DNA of 25,532 bases, taken from the IMG/VR virus record IMGVR_UViG_3300029787_005091, positions 1 through 25,532 of that record, one strand, 5' to 3'. Shown here piece by piece: positions 22,370-25,532 of the stretch (position 1 is its first letter; each line of letters opens with the position of its first letter). The translations under genes and the position numbers were made by a program. The notes beneath the pieces are model-generated. The model was not told the origin of the DNA and ran no database searches. It saw only the letters and a list, made by a program, of their open reading frames with translations. Origin of the DNA: a virus.

Positions 22370-24049
22370 TTATGTTGTTGAAGTAATTCCCCAGCCATAA
22401 CCGAGCTGTGATGATGAGAACGCTGTCACTGTTACCGCTCCGAAATCTGTTTGAATCTTGGCCTGGGCTGCTCCGTCGATCTTTTGTGAGCCAGAAGCTG
22501 CGATGACCACATTATTGGTTGATCCGGAACCAGCGATATCTTTAATAGTATAAGTTAAGCCTAGGTTAGCATGAGATGTGACCCCTGGAAGCGTTCCAGT
22601 AACTGCCGAAGCTTTAGTGTTTACAATAAAGGTTCTGGTGTCTCGAATGTTGAAGTTTGCTGTTTTTTCGTCGGAAACACCAATGGTAATTTGGCCTTTG
22701 GCAGTAAAATTACCAGACCCAGATATATCACCAGATTTTTCCAGTTTTATGACAGAAGTAGTGCCACCTTGGTCAGAGTAAACAGCGACTGGGCAGCCAA
22801 ATACGCCCACACCGGGGCCGCTTGGGTTGCCTACGAATTCAACGCCATTTGACGCTGATAGAGTAACAGCGCCGGCATCATGTCCCATCACAAAGAAATC
22901 ATCGGATCCGTCTACTAAGACACCAATAGTACGGTCTGTCCCAGAGCCAACAAAGATATCTTGTCCATTTGCCACAGAGGCTGATACCCTCATGCCAACT
23001 GAAGCTGTTAGGGATCCGGAAGCGTGGATCACATCAGTGGACGAGGCGCCTAATATAGTATCGCTGTTTAATATAATGTTTCCTGGACTATTAAGGTCTA
23101 GGTTATTACCATTATTGACAATCTTGGCTGTCTCTGTATTGCCATTAAAGAAAATAGACTTTCCAGGTGTTAAGTAGAAATTTGAGCCCGAGATGTTTCC
23201 GGAACCCGAAATATGACCGGAATTGGATAGCGATATGACAGTATTGCTGCCAGCCTGTGTAGCATAAACCTTGATATCAGATCCGAAGGAACCAACACCT
23301 TCAGAGCCACCAATAAACTCAACACCGGATGAAGCTGATAGCGTGACAGCGCCATTGTCGTGACCCATCACAAAGAAGTCGTCGCTGCCGTCAATCAAAG
23401 TTCCTATGGTTCGGGATGTTCCCGAGCCAACAAAAATATCTTGGCCGTTTGCAACAGAAGCGGACACTATCATGCCAACCGATGCCGTTAGAGACCCTGA
23501 CACGTAAATAGTGTCAGTCGCCGCAGACCCTAGTGCGAGGACATCTGCGCCATTTTCATCCAAGCGAATCAGGCGTTTTCCGCCCGCAACAAGATCCATC
23601 GAATCGGACCCGGCAGGACCAAATCGAATGTGTGTATCCGAGTCTCCGTTAACCCGGATGTATCCGCCACCAGAACCGTTGCCGAAATAAGCATTTTGAC
23701 CCTGGACATACAGCGTGCCCGTTAGGAAAATGTGGTCAAGAGCAGCATTCGTTCTGATATTGGCAGAGCCCGAGATTTCTCCTGTTACCGGAGCGTCTCT
23801 TCTAAACTGAATTGAATATTCTGGTCCGTCAGCAACATTAACAGCAGATGCCGTAAGTCCTGTTAAGTTTGAACCATCACCATAAAATGCAGAAGCAGTA
23901 ATGTTCACGGACGCTGACAGCGATCCAGAACCGTCCGTGGTCAGTAGAGCCGATCCACTAAACGACCCATTATTATTAAACTGTATATCTTTATCAGCGC
24001 CTCCGGGGGTTGTTGTTGTTCCACCGCCCGGTCCAAATACCCATGACAT
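22370..24049 (-). CDS. Tail fibre-like protein with internal duplication, 559 aa
   Basis: A Gly/Ser/Ala-rich beta-repeat protein typical of phage fibres. N-terminal part: VFGPGGGTTTTPGGADKDIQ (4-23) then ITASAFYGDGSNLTGLTASA (50-69), the 'GDGSNLTGL' element common in fibres and trimeric adhesins. Two tandem units at residues 174-285 and 334-447, exactly 160 residues apart at their core, share SGSLTASVGM and GSDDFFVMGHD. The C-terminal module (about 476-559; GTLPGV, YTIKDIAGSGSTNNVVI, GSQKIDG, ending GWGITSTT) recurs in form at the end of the fibre gene at 24156. No chaperone-cleavage motif is recognised. It starts with ATG behind AGGAGA, 23 nt from a promoter-like motif and after a strong terminator, so it heads the fibre unit. 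Confidence 0.75.
   Translation of the reverse strand: MSWVFGPGGGTTTTPGGADKDIQFNNNGSFSGSALLTTDGSGSLSASVNITASAFYGDGSNLTGLTASAVNVADGPEYSIQFRRDAPVTGEISGSANIRTNAALDHIFLTGTLYVQGQNAYFGNGSGGGYIRVNGDSDTHIRFGPAGSDSMDLVAGGKRLIRLDENGADVLALGSAATDTIYVSGSLTASVGMIVSASVANGQDIFVGSGTSRTIGTLIDGSDDFFVMGHDNGAVTLSASSGVEFIGGSEGVGSFGSDIKVYATQAGSNTVISLSNSGHISGSGNISGSNFYLTPGKSIFFNGNTETAKIVNNGNNLDLNSPGNIILNSDTILGASSTDVIHASGSLTASVGMRVSASVANGQDIFVGSGTDRTIGVLVDGSDDFFVMGHDAGAVTLSASNGVEFVGNPSGPGVGVFGCPVAVYSDQGGTTSVIKLEKSGDISGSGNFTAKGQITIGVSDEKTANFNIRDTRTFIVNTKASAVTGTLPGVTSHANLGLTYTIKDIAGSGSTNNVVIAASGSQKIDGAAQAKIQTDFGAVTVTAFSSSQLGYGWGITSTT
22709..23050 (-). repeat. Fibre internal repeat, copy 2
   Basis: Encodes residues 334-447 of the 559-aa fibre. 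The core at 22844-23020 (residues 344-402) differs from copy 1 at only a few residues, with extra silent base changes, so the duplication is old but constrained. Confidence 0.8.
23195..23530 (-). repeat. Fibre internal repeat, copy 1
   Basis: Encodes residues 174-285 of the 559-aa fibre; the core is 23324-23500 (residues 184-242). The offset to copy 2 is 480 nt in the core. After the core the two copies diverge and one carries a two-residue length change. Confidence 0.8.
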
Positions 24050-24071
24050 ATTAAATTTTCTCCTGCTTCCT

Positions 24072-24079
24072 TAAATAGT
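24072..24079 (-). promoter_or_regulatory. ACTATTTA motif upstream of the fibre unit
   Basis: The coding strand reads GGCAACTATTTAAGGAAGCA; the motif ends 22 nt before ATG 24049. It lies 12 nt after the terminator of the preceding fibre gene, as expected for a new transcription start. Confidence 0.5.
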
Positions 24080-24090
24080 TGCCCAAAACT

Positions 24091-24121
24091 AAAAAGGGAG
24101 TCCCCCTTTCGGAGGACCCCC
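24091..24121 (-). terminator. Strong Rho-independent terminator after the first fibre gene
   Basis: The coding strand has GGGGGTCCTCC (24121-24111), a GAAA tetraloop (24110-24107), GGGGGACTCCC (24106-24096), then TTTTTAGTTTTG. The 11-bp stem has two G-U pairs; with the GNRA loop and U-tract it is a textbook terminator. It begins 34 nt after the stop codon at 24156. Confidence 0.9.
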
Positions 24122-24155
24122 AATTTATTAGCAGGATTAACCAGCTAGTTCTAGA

Positions 24156-25532
24156 CTAGACGATTCTCCAAGCGTTTGCAGCAACGTATACCAAAGATAT
24201 AGCAGCGTATGGGGACTCAAGACTAACGTTGGCTTCGCCATCAATTAGGTGAGAACCCTGGCACGCGACTCTAAGGGTGCGGGAGTTGCTAATGTTACCA
24301 GCCTTGACGTGTACAACATCACCAACAGTTGGTGCTGCTGGAAGGTCTACGCCTACATTGCCCGCTGAAATGTCAGCGAAGTAGTTGTAACCTTCTGCGA
24401 GTACATCGCCATCAGCCTTAAGAGCAACATCGTTACCAGTAACCTTAAGCTGACCGGAAGCGGCCGTAAGACCGGCTCCTGCCATTAAGCCTACAAGATC
24501 AGCCCACTTTTCTTTCTTGGCGTCACCAGTAGCACCGCCATCAAGGAACATCACATAATCGTCAGCAACTACCATAGCTGCTTCAGTCAACAATGCTGGA
24601 CCGTCAATGAAGAGGTTATCAACACCGATCTTCTTGAGTGTTCCACCATCGGAGATCAAAAGCTCATCAGCTGCAGCAAGTCCGTCTAGAGCAAGCTCTG
24701 TCTGGGCGCTAATGACGTCGTCGTTAAGCATGGAGCCGTGGACAGCGTCAGCAGCGATGGAAACTACACCAGCGTTTGTCATGGAAATATCACCAGAAAG
24801 CTCGAAAGAACTGTAATCAGTTCCGTCAGCGATCAAGATGTGCTTGTTGGTTGCAGCCAATGAATCATCAAAGATGTTGATCATGGAAGGCTCAACAGCG
24901 TCAGCAGCGATGGTGAGAGCACCACCGGCAGCAACTGTGGCATCACCGGAAACCGATGCGTAGATCAAGTTGTCACGAACGTCAGCGAAAGAATCACCCT
25001 TCATCAAGCTGTCGTCAGCATCTCGGAAGTAAACCAAGTCTGCTGCAGCAGCCACTGCGGATGCAACACCGTCAAGACGAACTGTACCACCAAGCTCAAG
25101 CTTGCTGGAACCGGAAAGGGCGCCTTCAATGCTGAGATTGTTTAGACCCGAGAGGTCCTTACTGCCGTCTGCAACAAGTGCCTTAGAAGCAGCTACTGTA
25201 CCAGCTGTGATACCGTCAAGCATCTCAAGCTCAGACTCAGTGAGCTGAGCACTGCCGATCTCAAAGTAACCGGTTGCTGTAACATTGCGGAAGCCCGAAA
25301 TGTCCTTGTTGCTATCAACGATAACAGCCTTGGAAGCAGCAACTGTACCGGCGGTGATACCGTCGACTAAGTTAAGCTCTGCAGCTGTCGAGGTGACGAG
25401 TACGCCACCAAGCTTTAGACCGTTAGTTGCATCGTGTGCAGCAATGTCAAAGTCATAAGCACCGTCCTTGATTGTGATGTCACCACCACCAGCAAGTGTA
25501 ATCATGTCACCGATTGAATCTGGACCGATGGT
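24156..25532 (-). CDS. Tail fibre-like repeat protein, N-terminus beyond the window
   Basis: 458 codons are visible. The frame is open to the right edge (TIGPDSIGDM precedes the first internal Met at 25505), so the true start is outside. Seen: two copies of an ELNLVDGITAGTVAASKAVI-type unit (about 49 residues apart), two SGD...IAADAV...SM units, long Ala/Gly/Asp-rich beta-repeat sequence, and a C-terminal module (VDLPAAPTVGDVVHVKAGN, GSHLIDGEANVSL, ending AANAWRIV). These units are widespread in fibres of aquatic T4-like phages. The C-terminal module resembles that of the 559-aa fibre in layout (L-P, K, IDG, W-x-I). It ends at TAG, 34 nt before a strong terminator. Likely a trimeric host-recognition fibre; its adsorption target is unknown. 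Confidence 0.8.
   Translation of the reverse strand, partial: TIGPDSIGDMITLAGGGDITIKDGAYDFDIAAHDATNGLKLGGVLVTSTAAELNLVDGITAGTVAASKAVIVDSNKDISGFRNVTATGYFEIGSAQLTESELEMLDGITAGTVAASKALVADGSKDLSGLNNLSIEGALSGSSKLELGGTVRLDGVASAVAAAADLVYFRDADDSLMKGDSFADVRDNLIYASVSGDATVAAGGALTIAADAVEPSMINIFDDSLAATNKHILIADGTDYSSFELSGDISMTNAGVVSIAADAVHGSMLNDDVISAQTELALDGLAAADELLISDGGTLKKIGVDNLFIDGPALLTEAAMVVADDYVMFLDGGATGDAKKEKWADLVGLMAGAGLTAASGQLKVTGNDVALKADGDVLAEGYNYFADISAGNVGVDLPAAPTVGDVVHVKAGNISNSRTLRVACQGSHLIDGEANVSLESPYAAISLVYVAANAWRIV

Noticed and set aside
23505-23512. ACTATTTA octamer inside the 559-aa fibre gene
   Set aside because: It lies within coding sequence (Asp-Thr-Ile-Tyr) and is not followed by a gene start; treated as chance.
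22709-23530. CRISPR-like or direct-repeat array
   Set aside because: Only two long, diverged, in-frame copies; this is a coding duplication in a fibre gene.

Overview
The window is a contiguous piece of a tailed-phage genome of the T4 superfamily (myovirus, contractile tail). All real genes lie on the minus strand, so transcription runs from high to low coordinates. The evidence is a gp23-type major capsid protein, gp22-type scaffold, gp13-type neck protein, gp15-type tail terminator, contractile sheath and tube, a tape measure protein and baseplate proteins in late-gene order. There are no tRNA, rRNA, CRISPR, integrase or IS signals. The host cannot be read from the sequence. The fibre style and divergence suggest an environmental, probably aquatic, phage of a Gram-negative bacterium (inference).

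Layout in transcription order: (i) a fibre gene cut by the right edge (24156-25532) ends in a strong terminator. (ii) Three adhesin or fibre genes follow (20769-24049); two of them share an N-terminal tag. (iii) Scaffold and major capsid protein (17830-20686) end in a hairpin terminator. (iv) Neck gp13-like and tail terminator gp15-like (15519-17736). (v) Sheath, tube and a gp26-like tail or hub assembly chaperone (11094-15454), whose 3' end carries an apparent programmed +1 frameshift into a start-less 61-codon extension ending at 10922. (vi) A long unit (1-10869): a 123-aa unknown, tape measure, tube-initiator-like protein, LysM-type gp53-like protein, a 1199-aa baseplate/hub candidate, a 434-aa unknown, then three non-structural genes in a tightly overlapping cassette: a compact family A DNA polymerase, a MazG-like nucleotide pyrophosphohydrolase, and an FtsZ/tubulin-superfamily protein cut by the left edge.

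An 8-base motif, ACTATTTA on the coding strand (one copy with a mismatch), lies 23-55 nt upstream of the first gene of five apparent transcription units, in three cases just after a terminator-like hairpin. It is the best candidate for this phage's late promoter element.

Most notable are the divergent FtsZ/tubulin homologue translationally coupled to a MazG-like enzyme and a polymerase downstream of baseplate genes, and the frameshifted chaperone between tube and tape measure. Portal, terminase, prohead protease and lysis genes are not in the window.
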